24,356 nucleotides of DNA from a virus: positions 1 to 24,356 of the IMG/VR virus record IMGVR_UViG_3300049445_000008; one strand, given 5' to 3'. Position 1 is the first letter of the stretch. Each line of letters opens with the position of its first letter. Shown piece by piece: positions 5,502 through 13,262 of this stretch. The notes beneath the pieces were generated by a model. The model searched no databases. It saw only the letters and a list, made by a program, of their open reading frames with translations, and was not told the origin of the DNA. The translations under genes were made by a program, and so were the position numbers.

Positions 5502-7842
5502 TGACTTGCGAGCCCTGACAGATCAGGAGATGCGCAACTCTGTAGGCTATGCCTCTGGCAAACTGGCAAACATGCGCCAGAAGGCCATGTGGTACTACCT
5601 TGGGGAGGCTAAAGATGATCTGTCTCCGCCTGAGATTGAAGGGCGGTCCAAAGTAGTTGCGCCCGTTGTTAGAAACACGATCGAGTCAATGCTCCCTCAG
5701 TTGATGGTCAAGTTCTCAGGCTCTGAACGTGTGGTTGAGTTTGAACCTAATAAGCCCGGAGATGAACAAGCTGCTGATCAAGCTACTGATTACATCAATT
5801 ATCTTTACCATATTCGGAACGATGGTGAACTGATAACCTATAACTGGATGAAAGACGCCCTTCTATCCAAGAACGGGTTTATTAAGGTCTGGTGGGATAC
5901 GCGAAGCGAAGAGACAAGAGAAGAGTATAACGGTTTGAACGACATCGAACTAGCTCAGTTGATGGATGATGAAGAGGTTGAAGTCACTGAACAGAAGAGC
6001 TATCCAGATGAGGAAGACGCTGAACAGAGGCAGAAGGCTCTACAGCAGATGGAACAGCAGTTACAACAAGCAACCGTAGCGGCTCAGCAGGGCAACCAGC
6101 AGGCCCAGCAAGCAGCCATGCAAATGCAACAGCAGATGCAGCATATTCAATCTCTTCCTCCAAAGATGCTGTATGACGTTGTTTGCCATAGGACAAAGAA
6201 GGGCGGGAAGATTTGCGTTGAGAACGTTCCGCCCGAGGAATTCCTGATAAGCAGAAACTCAAAGACGATTGCAGACGCACGTTTTGTTGGGCATCGTGTT
6301 TCACGTACCTTTTCTGATCTTAAGTCTATGGGCTACAAAGACCTAGATGGTATCTCAGGAGATGACCAAGGGACGGCTTTGAATATGGAGCGGATAGAGC
6401 GTCTTTCATGGGATGACGAACTCGCTTATATCGGGTCTGATGTTGTTCTGACGACAGACGAGAGTCAAAAGAACGTCTGGGTGACTGAGTGTTACATCCG
6501 CTGTGACTATGACGGAGACGGAATCTCTGAACTTCGCAAGGTGGTTCGGGCTGGCAACAAAATCCTTGATAACGAAGTCTGTGACGTTGCGCCATTCGTT
6601 TCGATTACCCCAGTGCCGATGCCGCACAAGTTCTTTGGACTATCTATCTCTGACTTGGCAATGGAAAGCCAAAGGATTGAAACATCTCTTCTGCGGTCTA
6701 CTCTTGATAACACCTACCTCCAAGTCAATGGCCGTTACTTCGCTGTGGAGGGACAAGTAAACCTTGATGACCTTCTAACCTCTCGCCCTGGCGGGATTGT
6801 GCGAGTCAAGAACCGCGATGCTGCTGGACGATTGGATCAAGGCAATGGTGACTTACAGAATGCAATGAACATGCTGGAGTACGCCAAAGGCTTCAATGAA
6901 GACTCGACCGGCTGGACTCGGTACAACCAAGGGACTGACGGAGATTCTCTTAACCAGACGGCCACAGGTTATACAGGCGTTACCAACAGGGCAGACATGA
7001 GGCTAGACCTTATCGCCCGCTGCTTTGCTACAGGGTTCAAAGACCTGTTCAACATGATGCTCAAGCTAACCAGCCAGTATCAGCAGAAAGAAGACGTCAT
7101 AAAACTAAGGGGTGATTGGGTATCTATCGACCCGAGAGAGTGGAAGAACGGCTTCACGACTACTGTAAATGTAGGTCTTGGTACTGGAGACAGAGACCAA
7201 CAGATTAAACGCCTGATGGCGATGCTTCAAGAACAGAAACAGGGTGGTTTGCAGATGGGCATCGCTACTCCTGAGAATGTGTACAACTCTGAGGTTGAGT
7301 TGGTTAAGGCTCTAGGATTCAAATCTGCCGACAAGTTCTGGACCGATCCTGCTAAAAACCCTCCCCCTAAAACTCCTAGTCCTGAAGAGATCAAGGTGCA
7401 AGGTCAGATGCAGATCGAGCAGATGAAAGGTCAACTAGCCGACCAACAACACCAGAGAGAAGTACAAGCTGATATGCAACTGGAGCAGCATAAACAACAA
7501 ATGCAAGCTCAAGAGAATGCTCTTCAAAATCAGTTAGAGGCTCAGAGAGAACAGCAAAGACAACAGCTTGAAGCACAAGTAAATGCACACAAAGCCATGC
7601 TGGACGCTGCTGCAAGAGAGCAAGAGATTGTATTCGAGAAGTGGAAAGCTGAACTCGATGCTCAGACACAGATTTATGTGGAGCAGTTGAAACTTGGAAG
7701 TAAGGAAACGCCTGACGACACTGGAGACATGAACAACGCTCTTGCTGTCGCTATCGACGGCTTCAAACAGTCATTGGAAAACATGAACAGACCTCGCCAG
7801 ATAGTTCGCGGGCCTGATGGGAAAGCGCAAGGAATCGTATGA
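5482..7842 (+). CDS. Portal protein (P22-like large portal)
   Basis: At 786 residues this is in the size range of large podovirus portals of the P22 type. The N-terminal region (NMRQKAMWYYLGEAKDD, then APVVRNTIESMLPQLMVKFS and KDALLSKNGFIKVWWD) matches the wing/clip fold of that family. Residues about 181-223 are a Gln-rich insertion. The core contains CDYDGDGISELRKVV and PHKFFGLSISDLAMESQRIE, hallmarks of these portals. Residues about 634-737 are a long Gln/Glu-rich helix, as expected for a barrel inside the head. Twelve copies would form the DNA gate. ATG at 5491, three codons later, is an alternative start. The neighbours terL and scaffold support the call. Confidence 0.93.
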   Translation: MTQMTDDDLRALTDQEMRNSVGYASGKLANMRQKAMWYYLGEAKDDLSPPEIEGRSKVVAPVVRNTIESMLPQLMVKFSGSERVVEFEPNKPGDEQAADQATDYINYLYHIRNDGELITYNWMKDALLSKNGFIKVWWDTRSEETREEYNGLNDIELAQLMDDEEVEVTEQKSYPDEEDAEQRQKALQQMEQQLQQATVAAQQGNQQAQQAAMQMQQQMQHIQSLPPKMLYDVVCHRTKKGGKICVENVPPEEFLISRNSKTIADARFVGHRVSRTFSDLKSMGYKDLDGISGDDQGTALNMERIERLSWDDELAYIGSDVVLTTDESQKNVWVTECYIRCDYDGDGISELRKVVRAGNKILDNEVCDVAPFVSITPVPMPHKFFGLSISDLAMESQRIETSLLRSTLDNTYLQVNGRYFAVEGQVNLDDLLTSRPGGIVRVKNRDAAGRLDQGNGDLQNAMNMLEYAKGFNEDSTGWTRYNQGTDGDSLNQTATGYTGVTNRADMRLDLIARCFATGFKDLFNMMLKLTSQYQQKEDVIKLRGDWVSIDPREWKNGFTTTVNVGLGTGDRDQQIKRLMAMLQEQKQGGLQMGIATPENVYNSEVELVKALGFKSADKFWTDPAKNPPPKTPSPEEIKVQGQMQIEQMKGQLADQQHQREVQADMQLEQHKQQMQAQENALQNQLEAQREQQRQQLEAQVNAHKAMLDAAAREQEIVFEKWKAELDAQTQIYVEQLKLGSKETPDDTGDMNNALAVAIDGFKQSLENMNRPRQIVRGPDGKAQGIV

Positions 7843-8021
7843 TCGACACGACTAAAGGTCCTATAGATGAGTCTCTTCTTGAGAAGCGAGATGGGATTGA
7901 CGACAACGAAACCGCTTTTGTCGAGTGGGTGGAATACTGGCTTGACGGTGAGCTTGTCCACCGCTCTGCCCATGCCCACATGAAGGCCGGTGTCGTCTCA
8001 CTTCTGGAGGGTTCTTTATGA
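7839..8021 (+). CDS. Small acidic hypothetical protein, 60 aa
   Basis: The start overlaps the portal stop (ATGA). The product is acidic, beginning MIDTTKGPIDESLLEKRDGI, with aromatic clusters FVEWVEYWLDGE in residues 27-38 and a His-rich patch RSAHAHMKAG. No membrane segment is present. Its stop overlaps the next start by the same ATGA arrangement. The tight coupling to the portal suggests it is expressed at the same time, perhaps as an assembly factor, but no family is recognised. Confidence 0.6.
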   Translation: MIDTTKGPIDESLLEKRDGIDDNETAFVEWVEYWLDGELVHRSAHAHMKAGVVSLLEGSL

Positions 8022-8179
8022 TAGTTGATGAAGCCATTGTCAAAAGAGTGCTTCCTGAATGCTACCGTATCATCAATGAACTCTTGAAGGACAATTCTCA
8101 AAAGCAGTTGATTCTTGAAGCCAAACGGATTCTTCCGCGACAATATTCAAACTCATTCCAATTTGGAAGTGGTAAATAA
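8018..8179 (+). CDS. Small hypothetical protein, 53 aa
   Basis: This short gene is joined at both ends: ATGA with the gene before it (8018-8021) and TAATG with the gene after it (8177-8181). It encodes MIVDEAIVKRVLPECYRIIN and a basic helical continuation with KQLILEAKRILPRQYSNS. GGAGG lies about ten bases before ATG, inside the upstream gene. The regular helix pattern and double overlap support it as a real gene. Its function is unknown. Confidence 0.6.
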   Translation: MIVDEAIVKRVLPECYRIINELLKDNSQKQLILEAKRILPRQYSNSFQFGSGK

Positions 8180-8652
8180 TGGCCAATACCCAAGCATTCT
8201 GCACATCGGCCAAGGCTGAGTTGTTGAACGCAAATCACCAATTCGGTTCTCCAACGATCACATCACGCACGAGTCTTACTTCCCCGACTGCTGATGTGAT
8301 GAAAGGTGCGCTGTACCTAGCGACCGCGACTCTGAACGCAACGACGACAGCCTATTCAGCGACAGGTGAAGTAGCAAACTCAGGCTCCTATACCGCTGGA
8401 GGAATCTCTTTCGGTGGCTTCAATGCGCCGTCTACCTCTGGAGTAGAGGGATTTACGACTCCGACCGCGAGTTGGACGACAGGCGCAGGTTTCTCAGCAG
8501 CAGCTTTCGATACGATCCTGATGTACAACTCTTCCCAGTCGAACAAAGCTGTTGCCGTCTTCACATTCGGATCACAGACGATCGTCGCAGGGACATTTAC
8601 CCTGACGATGCCTGCAAATACAGCAGGTAATGCTTTGGTGAGGCTGACCTAA
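8179..8652 (+). CDS. Beta-rich virion structural protein, 157 aa
   Basis: The protein is rich in Thr, Ser, Ala and Gly and poor in charge, as expected for a virion surface protein. Distinct segments are MKGALYLATATLNATTTAYS near residue 41 and the C-terminal VFTFGSQTIVAGTFTLTMPA. The F-x-F-G-x-Q-T-[IV]-x-A-G-T-F-T-L-x-x-P ending recurs in uncharacterised phage structural proteins. It overlaps its neighbours by single bases. A decoration or fibre-like role on the head or tail is plausible from composition, but the fold is not proven. Confidence 0.72.
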   Translation: MANTQAFCTSAKAELLNANHQFGSPTITSRTSLTSPTADVMKGALYLATATLNATTTAYSATGEVANSGSYTAGGISFGGFNAPSTSGVEGFTTPTASWTTGAGFSAAAFDTILMYNSSQSNKAVAVFTFGSQTIVAGTFTLTMPANTAGNALVRLT

Positions 8653-8945
8653 TGGCCAATGGACTTGGAACCGCAACGATTGATTTTGGGTCTGATCCAG
8701 GAACCAATGAAGCATCTATCGCGGTGACAGGGCAAGGAACGATAAGCGCTACGAGTAAAGCTGAATCCTATGTGATGGCAGACGACACGACCGCAGACAA
8801 AACTGCAAGCGACCACAGGTACTTTGCTGAGTTTTGTGGTTTGACGTGTGGGACACCTACCGCAGGTGTAGGGTTTACTATTTACGGTCGCAGTCTGGAG
8901 AGATTGCAAGGAACATTTGCCCTTAGATGGGTTTGGGCGGATTGA
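8652..8945 (+). CDS. Small phage virion-associated protein, 97 aa
   Basis: The 97-residue product starts MANGLGTATIDFGSDPGTNE. It continues with IAVTGQGTISATSKAESYVM, then ADDTTADKT and HRYFAEFCGLTCGTPTAG, and ends LERLQGTFALRWVWAD. This G-T-A-x-I-D-F-G start with an ISATSKAE core and a W-V-W-A-D end is a recurrent uncharacterised family in phages and prophages. It looks like a small beta-sandwich. The gene starts on the stop of the previous one (TAATG). Its role is probably structural. Confidence 0.75.
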   Translation: MANGLGTATIDFGSDPGTNEASIAVTGQGTISATSKAESYVMADDTTADKTASDHRYFAEFCGLTCGTPTAGVGFTIYGRSLERLQGTFALRWVWAD

Positions 8946-8946
8946 T

Positions 8947-10386
8947 ATGTCATTAGATGCAACCATACAAGGCGGTAGTAGCGTCGCAAACAAGGCGAAC
9001 GTAGACGCCAACTTCCAGCTTGCTACGACGACAAATACAAATCCTGTTAAAGCAGGGTTTACTGTTCTTGCCGGACAACTCAATGATGGTTCTGCTTTCG
9101 GGACGGTAGAAAATATCGCTATCGGGGTTTCTGAGGAGTCTCGTCTGAGTTCTGGTGTTGATTCGATCATGTTCAACGATCAATTCAACTACACTGCTCA
9201 GGATACATCGAACTATCGGAATCCTGCTACGACACAGACCATTACCTACCCCGGAGGTTACTGTATTCTAAATGGGGGAAATGTCACAACTATAAATACA
9301 AATTCAGCGATCCAGACTTACAAGTCTTTTCCTGTCTTCGGAGGATTTGGAGTCTGGTTAGGAACGGCCTGTCTTCATACTGCTGCTCCGCAAGTCAACG
9401 CAGTCACTGAATGGGGGCTTTTCAATGCGACTCTTCCGGGTGCCGCGATACCCTCAGACGGAGCGTATTTCAGATTCACCAATACAGGGACGTTTGTTTG
9501 CATCATCAATAACAACGGAACTGAAACGACCAGTTCAGCCCTGACGATTCCTGCTGTCAATATCAACCATTTATACGATATCAAAATCACTGAGGAAACT
9601 GTAGTTTTTGAAGTTGATGGAACTGTAGTTTTTGACGTAGATACTCCAGCAGGATTCGGACAACCATTCGCTAATGGGTCTCTGCCTTTCTGTGCAAGAC
9701 ACTATATCGCAGGGTCTGCTCCGGCATCGGCGATGCAATTCAAGATCGCAACGATAGATATTCTCCTTCAAGACATGAACACCACAAAACAGTGGAATCA
9801 TGTGATGGCGTCTTATGGAAGACACGCCTATCAAGGACAAACGGGTGGTGTAATGGGGTCAACCGCCCTGTATACGAACTCTCTCGCAGTAGGAGCGGGC
9901 GCGGCAGCTACGAACACAACCGCAGCTTTGGGTACTGGTTTCGGAGGACAGTTTGCACTTCAACCTACCCTGACTGCGGGCACAGATGGGATAATTTCGA
10001 GCTACCAAAACCCAGCAGGGTCGGTTTCACAAACACCCAAAACGATCCTTATCACAGGGATAAAGATAGACGCCATATGTGCTTCTGCGATCACTGGTGG
10101 GCCTTTAGTCTTCTTTATGAGTCTGGCCTTCGGACATACCGCAGTGAGTCTTGTTACCGCAGAGGCCGCGACGACAAAAGCACCTCGGAGAAAGGCTTTA
10201 GGATACTTCTCTTTCGTCGTTACGACTCCCATATTTGCGACTGCCTCTCCAATTATTATCCACTGGGACACACCTATTCCTGTCTATCCCGGAGAGTTTG
10301 TACAAGTGGTTGCAAAGAACATCGGTACGGTGAGTAGTGCCGGGGTGATCTCTTTTCTTATTGACTTTGACGCGTACAACGAATGA
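8947..10386 (+). CDS. Large beta-rich virion protein, 479 aa
   Basis: The frame is open from 8917, but ATG at 8947, one base after the previous stop, is preferred: it gives MSLDATIQGGSSVANKANVD, and the extra ten residues would overlap the upstream gene. No clear ribosome site is present, so coupling is likely. The protein is rich in Thr, Gly, Ala and Asn. Residues about 130-240 read like a lectin-like sandwich (FGVWLGTACLHTAAP, VFEVDGTVVFDVDT). A second beta-rich region ends at PGEFVQVVAKNIGTVSSAG. No membrane or enzyme motif is visible. It is probably a head fibre, decoration or tail component; the exact role is unknown. Confidence 0.72.
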   Translation: MSLDATIQGGSSVANKANVDANFQLATTTNTNPVKAGFTVLAGQLNDGSAFGTVENIAIGVSEESRLSSGVDSIMFNDQFNYTAQDTSNYRNPATTQTITYPGGYCILNGGNVTTINTNSAIQTYKSFPVFGGFGVWLGTACLHTAAPQVNAVTEWGLFNATLPGAAIPSDGAYFRFTNTGTFVCIINNNGTETTSSALTIPAVNINHLYDIKITEETVVFEVDGTVVFDVDTPAGFGQPFANGSLPFCARHYIAGSAPASAMQFKIATIDILLQDMNTTKQWNHVMASYGRHAYQGQTGGVMGSTALYTNSLAVGAGAAATNTTAALGTGFGGQFALQPTLTAGTDGIISSYQNPAGSVSQTPKTILITGIKIDAICASAITGGPLVFFMSLAFGHTAVSLVTAEAATTKAPRRKALGYFSFVVTTPIFATASPIIIHWDTPIPVYPGEFVQVVAKNIGTVSSAGVISFLIDFDAYNE

Positions 10387-11000
10387 CCGGCGAAAAAATC
10401 ATGACCCAAGTAACCGGGCAAGGTCCGGGGGTCTTACCATTGACAAATATTGTCATCAAATGGGCACTCACGTCTCCCATAAACAATATCAGCACGAGCG
10501 AAGTCTTCTTTGGAGTTGATTTGTCTCTTCCGATTGATCAGGTAAGACAGTCTCTGAGAGACCAAACAGCCGCGTATATCACTAGTCTAACGGGACAAGC
10601 CTTCACTGCATTGGACGTTATAAGCCTTGATGACCTTCTTGAACAGTCCTACGGATTGGCACCGATCACGGTCGTTATTTCTTCTCTCGTAGTTTCAGAC
10701 GACATCAACCGGGTTCTGATTCCAACCATCCTGAATCACCCAAACGTCACCATAGACACGGTACCGTGGTCGGTCTCCGCGAAAGCTCTTGTCTCTGGAA
10801 CCGCTACGCTCGTCATCAAAAACGATGCAGGGACTCTTCTGGCGACCAAAGCAATAACAGCAGCAGGATCGTTCAACTTTACCCCGATAGTCTCAACGAT
10901 CAACGCGGGTGATAACCTTCACTTTGGGTTCTCAGGAATAGGACTGGGACTTTCAGACGTTTGTGTAACAGGCTGGCTTAAGGTTCCGTTGGGTGTATGA
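10383..11000 (+). CDS. Beta-rich virion-associated protein, 205 aa
   Basis: Starts on the stop of the previous gene (ATGA); an alternative ATG at 10401 has no better ribosome site. The product has a helical first half containing SLPIDQVRQSLRDQTAAYIT and a beta-rich second half with SAKALVSGTATLVIKNDAGT and GDNLHFGFSGIGLGLSDVCV. The second half resembles a small sandwich domain. It lies in the block of structural-looking genes between portal and scaffold. No family is recognised; a virion role is inferred from context. Confidence 0.65.
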   Translation: MTGEKIMTQVTGQGPGVLPLTNIVIKWALTSPINNISTSEVFFGVDLSLPIDQVRQSLRDQTAAYITSLTGQAFTALDVISLDDLLEQSYGLAPITVVISSLVVSDDINRVLIPTILNHPNVTIDTVPWSVSAKALVSGTATLVIKNDAGTLLATKAITAAGSFNFTPIVSTINAGDNLHFGFSGIGLGLSDVCVTGWLKVPLGV

Positions 11001-11803
11001 GCCTTCTTCTTGTAGCGACCAGTGGTTCTCCGGATGTAACTGTTGCTATAACGGGTGTAACCAGCCCCGGAGCGGTGGGAACTCTTACCCCTGTCATCAC
11101 GATAGCTCTGACTGGCGTATCGTCTACTGCCGTCGTAGGGTCGATGGTATCAGGGGATTCTGATGCGCTGACAGGGGTTAACTCTCTAGGGACTTTGGGA
11201 ACGGTAGCCCCGAATATCACAGTCGCATTATCAGGTATCGCGTCAGCTGGAGCCTTGGGAACGCTTCTCCCGGCCACACAGCAGGCATTGACAGGGGTTT
11301 CAAGTACAGGGGCTACAGGGACGATCCTGCCTGACATGCAAATCCCGCTGGTCGGGGTGAGTTCAGTCGGAGCAACAGGATTCTTGGCTGCTCCTGCCGG
11401 TGACATAACTATCGCGTTGACAGGTGTCTCGTCTCAGGGCGCATTGGGAAGCCTGACGCCAATCGCACAAGAATCTGGCGGCTACGAAGACAAAAAGAAG
11501 AAAAAGTACATCGTTGAGAAAAACGGACGTTTGCTTGTTTTTAGCAGCAAATCAGCGGCATTGCATGTTCTTAACGACACGCCTAAAATAGCCACAGTTG
11601 CTGAGAAAGTAGTCAAGAAAGTCACTCTTGCCAAACCAGAACAGATCATTGATCTTCCGGTGATCCAAGAGTATGCCGAAGTGACAGGGATGATAGAGCA
11701 GTACAACTCTGCCTATAACAGCCAGCATTATGAAGCTCTGATTGCAATGTTTGAGCAGATGCAGGATGATGAGGATATTGAACTTTTACTGTTGAGCCTA
11801 TGA
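10997..11803 (+). CDS. Repeat protein: seven 20-residue beta repeats plus C-terminal helical domain
   Basis: Residues 14-154 consist of seven copies of a unit like ALTGVSSTGAVGTLTP. The glycine of the T/V-G motif falls at 20, 40, 60, 80, 100 and 120, an exact 20-residue period, and then at 143. Similar 'ALTGV..GAVG' repeats are known from phage and environmental virion proteins of unknown function. A five-lysine linker (166-170) leads to a different domain of about 98 residues. That domain starts YIVEKNGRLLVFSSKSAALH and ends in an acidic helix (FEQMQDDEDIELLLLSL). The gene begins on the previous stop (ATGA) and ends the same way. A two-part surface protein, repeat stalk plus anchor, is the likely design; that is inference. 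Confidence 0.72.
   Translation: MSLLLVATSGSPDVTVAITGVTSPGAVGTLTPVITIALTGVSSTAVVGSMVSGDSDALTGVNSLGTLGTVAPNITVALSGIASAGALGTLLPATQQALTGVSSTGATGTILPDMQIPLVGVSSVGATGFLAAPAGDITIALTGVSSQGALGSLTPIAQESGGYEDKKKKKYIVEKNGRLLVFSSKSAALHVLNDTPKIATVAEKVVKKVTLAKPEQIIDLPVIQEYAEVTGMIEQYNSAYNSQHYEALIAMFEQMQDDEDIELLLLSL
11036..11458 (+). repeat. In-gene tandem repeat, 60-base period
   Basis: Seven diverged units encode the beta repeats of the 268-residue protein. The first six are in strict 60-base register and the seventh is displaced by nine bases. The DNA copies differ at many positions while the protein pattern is kept, so the repeats are old and selected at protein level rather than recently amplified. Confidence 0.75.
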
Positions 11804-12096
11804 CACTTGAGCAAAGACTATTTGAAGGTGATCGAGCCAAAGAGGTTCTTGAGAACGAAGCCTTCAAAACAGCATTTGAAGCAATAGAGAAAGAGGTAGT
11901 CGAGCAATGGAAAACATCACCGGCAAGAGACGAGGCAGGCCGAGAAAAATTGTGGATTTATCTAATGCTGCTAAAGAAGGTGCAAGGGCATTTGCAGAGC
12001 ACTTTAGAAACCGGGAAGCTGGCAAGTCTGGAGATAGAGCACCGGAACAAATTACAGCAAGTGGCCCAAGCTGGGAAGAACTGGTTACGAGGATAA
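11800..12096 (+). CDS. Conserved helical phage protein, 98 aa
   Basis: The gene starts on the previous stop (ATGA). The product is helical: MTLEQRLFEGDRAKEVLENE, then AFEAIEKEVVEQWKTSPARD and REKLWIYLMLLKKVQGHLQS. The motif E-Q-W-x-x-[ST]-P-x-R-D-x-x-x-R-E-x-L-W is a recurrent signature in small proteins located near the scaffold gene of podovirus-like phages, so this frame is considered real. Its last 190 bases overlap the following gene in another frame. It may be an assembly factor; the true role is unknown. Confidence 0.78.
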   Translation: MTLEQRLFEGDRAKEVLENEAFKTAFEAIEKEVVEQWKTSPARDEAGREKLWIYLMLLKKVQGHLQSTLETGKLASLEIEHRNKLQQVAQAGKNWLRG

Positions 12097-12263
12097 CTGA
12101 TAACAAAAGCTGGAAACACTCGGTTGCGATGGCTTTTCATCCTGAACCCAAGGACGACTACATCAAGACAGTTTGCGGGTTTGTGAGGGTCATGAAAGGC
12201 CCAGCAGGGTATACATTGAATACTGGTGAGACAGTGAATTTAGCCAAGGACAACGGCGTTTAA
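11907..12263 (+). CDS. Hypothetical protein with AT-hook-like start, 118 aa
   Basis: The first 63 codons lie inside the previous gene in another frame, and the last 55 are outside it. The start has AGAGG ten bases upstream. The product begins MENITGKRRGRPRKIVDLSN; RGRPRK (residues 9-14) matches the core of an AT-hook, which binds the minor groove of AT-rich DNA. The C-terminus YIKTVCGFVRVMKGPAGYTL is well formed and outside the overlap, so this frame is probably real. A shorter version from ATG at 12126 would avoid the overlap but has no good ribosome site. No function is recognised beyond the possible DNA contact. Confidence 0.65.
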   Translation: MENITGKRRGRPRKIVDLSNAAKEGARAFAEHFRNREAGKSGDRAPEQITASGPSWEELVTRITDNKSWKHSVAMAFHPEPKDDYIKTVCGFVRVMKGPAGYTLNTGETVNLAKDNGV

Positions 12264-12309
12264 TAGTTGTTCACGGGTATCGCAGTGATGCGCCCCCAAG
12301 GAGTTTGTA

Positions 12310-13251
12310 ATGGCAGATGCGGACAATCCGGTAACGGAATCCAAAGAGGTAAATGTCAATGAAGCAGTAGCGCTTTTCGATAAGGTATTTAACCCTGTTG
12401 AAGAGACTAAAGAAACTACTGAGGAAGTAAAGGAAGAGCCAAAAGCTGATCCTGAAAAACCCACAGAAGTCGTTGAAGAATCGACTGAGGATGATCCGCT
12501 TGTCACCGTCAAGATTGACGGCAAGGAAGTGGAAGTCAAACTCTCGGAGCTTAAGAACGGCTACCAGCGTCAATCGGACTACACCCGTAAGACGATGGAG
12601 GTTTCTGAACAGAGGAAGACGGCAGAAGCGGAAACGCAGAAAGCCCATCAGGAGCGTGCTGATTACGCTCAAAACCTGCAAAAGATGGCCATCCAACTGG
12701 AAGGCGCTTTACAGGAGCAGCAAAAAACTGATTGGGACGCGCTATTACAGAGTGATCCTGTCGAGTACCTGAAACAACAGCACCTCTTTCAACAGAGGCA
12801 AGCTACGTTGCAACAGAATCTCCAGGAACAGCAAAAAGTAGCAGTGCAGGCCCAGGCTGAACAGCAAAAAGCTTATCAGAGCCATCTCGTTAAACAGCAG
12901 GAAGAACTTCTTGCCAAGTTGCCCGAATGGAAAGATGAGGCCAAAGCCAAGGCCGACAAAGCCGCAATGCGTGACTACCTGATAAAACAGGGTTACGACG
13001 ATTCGGCCATCAACGCCGTTGCAGATCACAGAGCCGTGGTGATGGCTCGTAAGGCAATGCTTTACGACCAGATGATCGACAAAGCCAAAGTCGCAGCCAA
13101 ACAGGTATCAAAACTACCTCAAAAGGTTGAGCGACCCGGCACAGGATCGAATCCCGGACTTGATAAACGTTCCGCCGTCTTCCAGAAACTCGAAAAGTCT
13201 GGAAGTGTCGAGGACGCAGCAGCGGCATTCGGGCAAATATTTAACAACTGA
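12310..13251 (+). CDS. Capsid scaffolding protein
   Basis: The 313-residue product has the usual scaffold composition. Residues 1-64 are acidic and disordered. The segment VTVKIDGKEVEVKLSELKNG (65-84) leads into GYQRQSDYTRKT, a recognised pattern in phage scaffold proteins. Residues about 96-215 are Gln/Glu/Ala-rich coiled coil. The C-terminal part is more basic and helical (KSGSVEDAAAAFGQIFNN). AAGGAG (12298-12303) six bases before ATG is the strongest ribosome site in the window, fitting high expression. It sits directly before the capsid gene. Scaffolds guide capsid assembly and leave before or during DNA packaging. Confidence 0.9.
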   Translation: MADADNPVTESKEVNVNEAVALFDKVFNPVEETKETTEEVKEEPKADPEKPTEVVEESTEDDPLVTVKIDGKEVEVKLSELKNGYQRQSDYTRKTMEVSEQRKTAEAETQKAHQERADYAQNLQKMAIQLEGALQEQQKTDWDALLQSDPVEYLKQQHLFQQRQATLQQNLQEQQKVAVQAQAEQQKAYQSHLVKQQEELLAKLPEWKDEAKAKADKAAMRDYLIKQGYDDSAINAVADHRAVVMARKAMLYDQMIDKAKVAAKQVSKLPQKVERPGTGSNPGLDKRSAVFQKLEKSGSVEDAAAAFGQIFNN

Positions 13252-13262
13252 AAGGATGCAGA

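Noticed and set aside
8649-9176. Minus-strand open frame of 175 codons opposite 8652-9176
   Set aside because: It covers two convincing overlapping plus-strand genes and reads as their complement, with no start signal of its own.
9792-10337. Plus-strand open frame of 181 codons inside the 479-residue virion gene
   Set aside because: Its product is unusually rich in Cys, Arg, Ser and Trp, it has no ribosome site, and the overlapping frame has coherent beta-protein composition.
11492-11505. A-rich run as a programmed frameshift site
   Set aside because: No long alternative frame follows that would make a sensible extended product, and the zero-frame protein is coherent; only short slippage remains possible.
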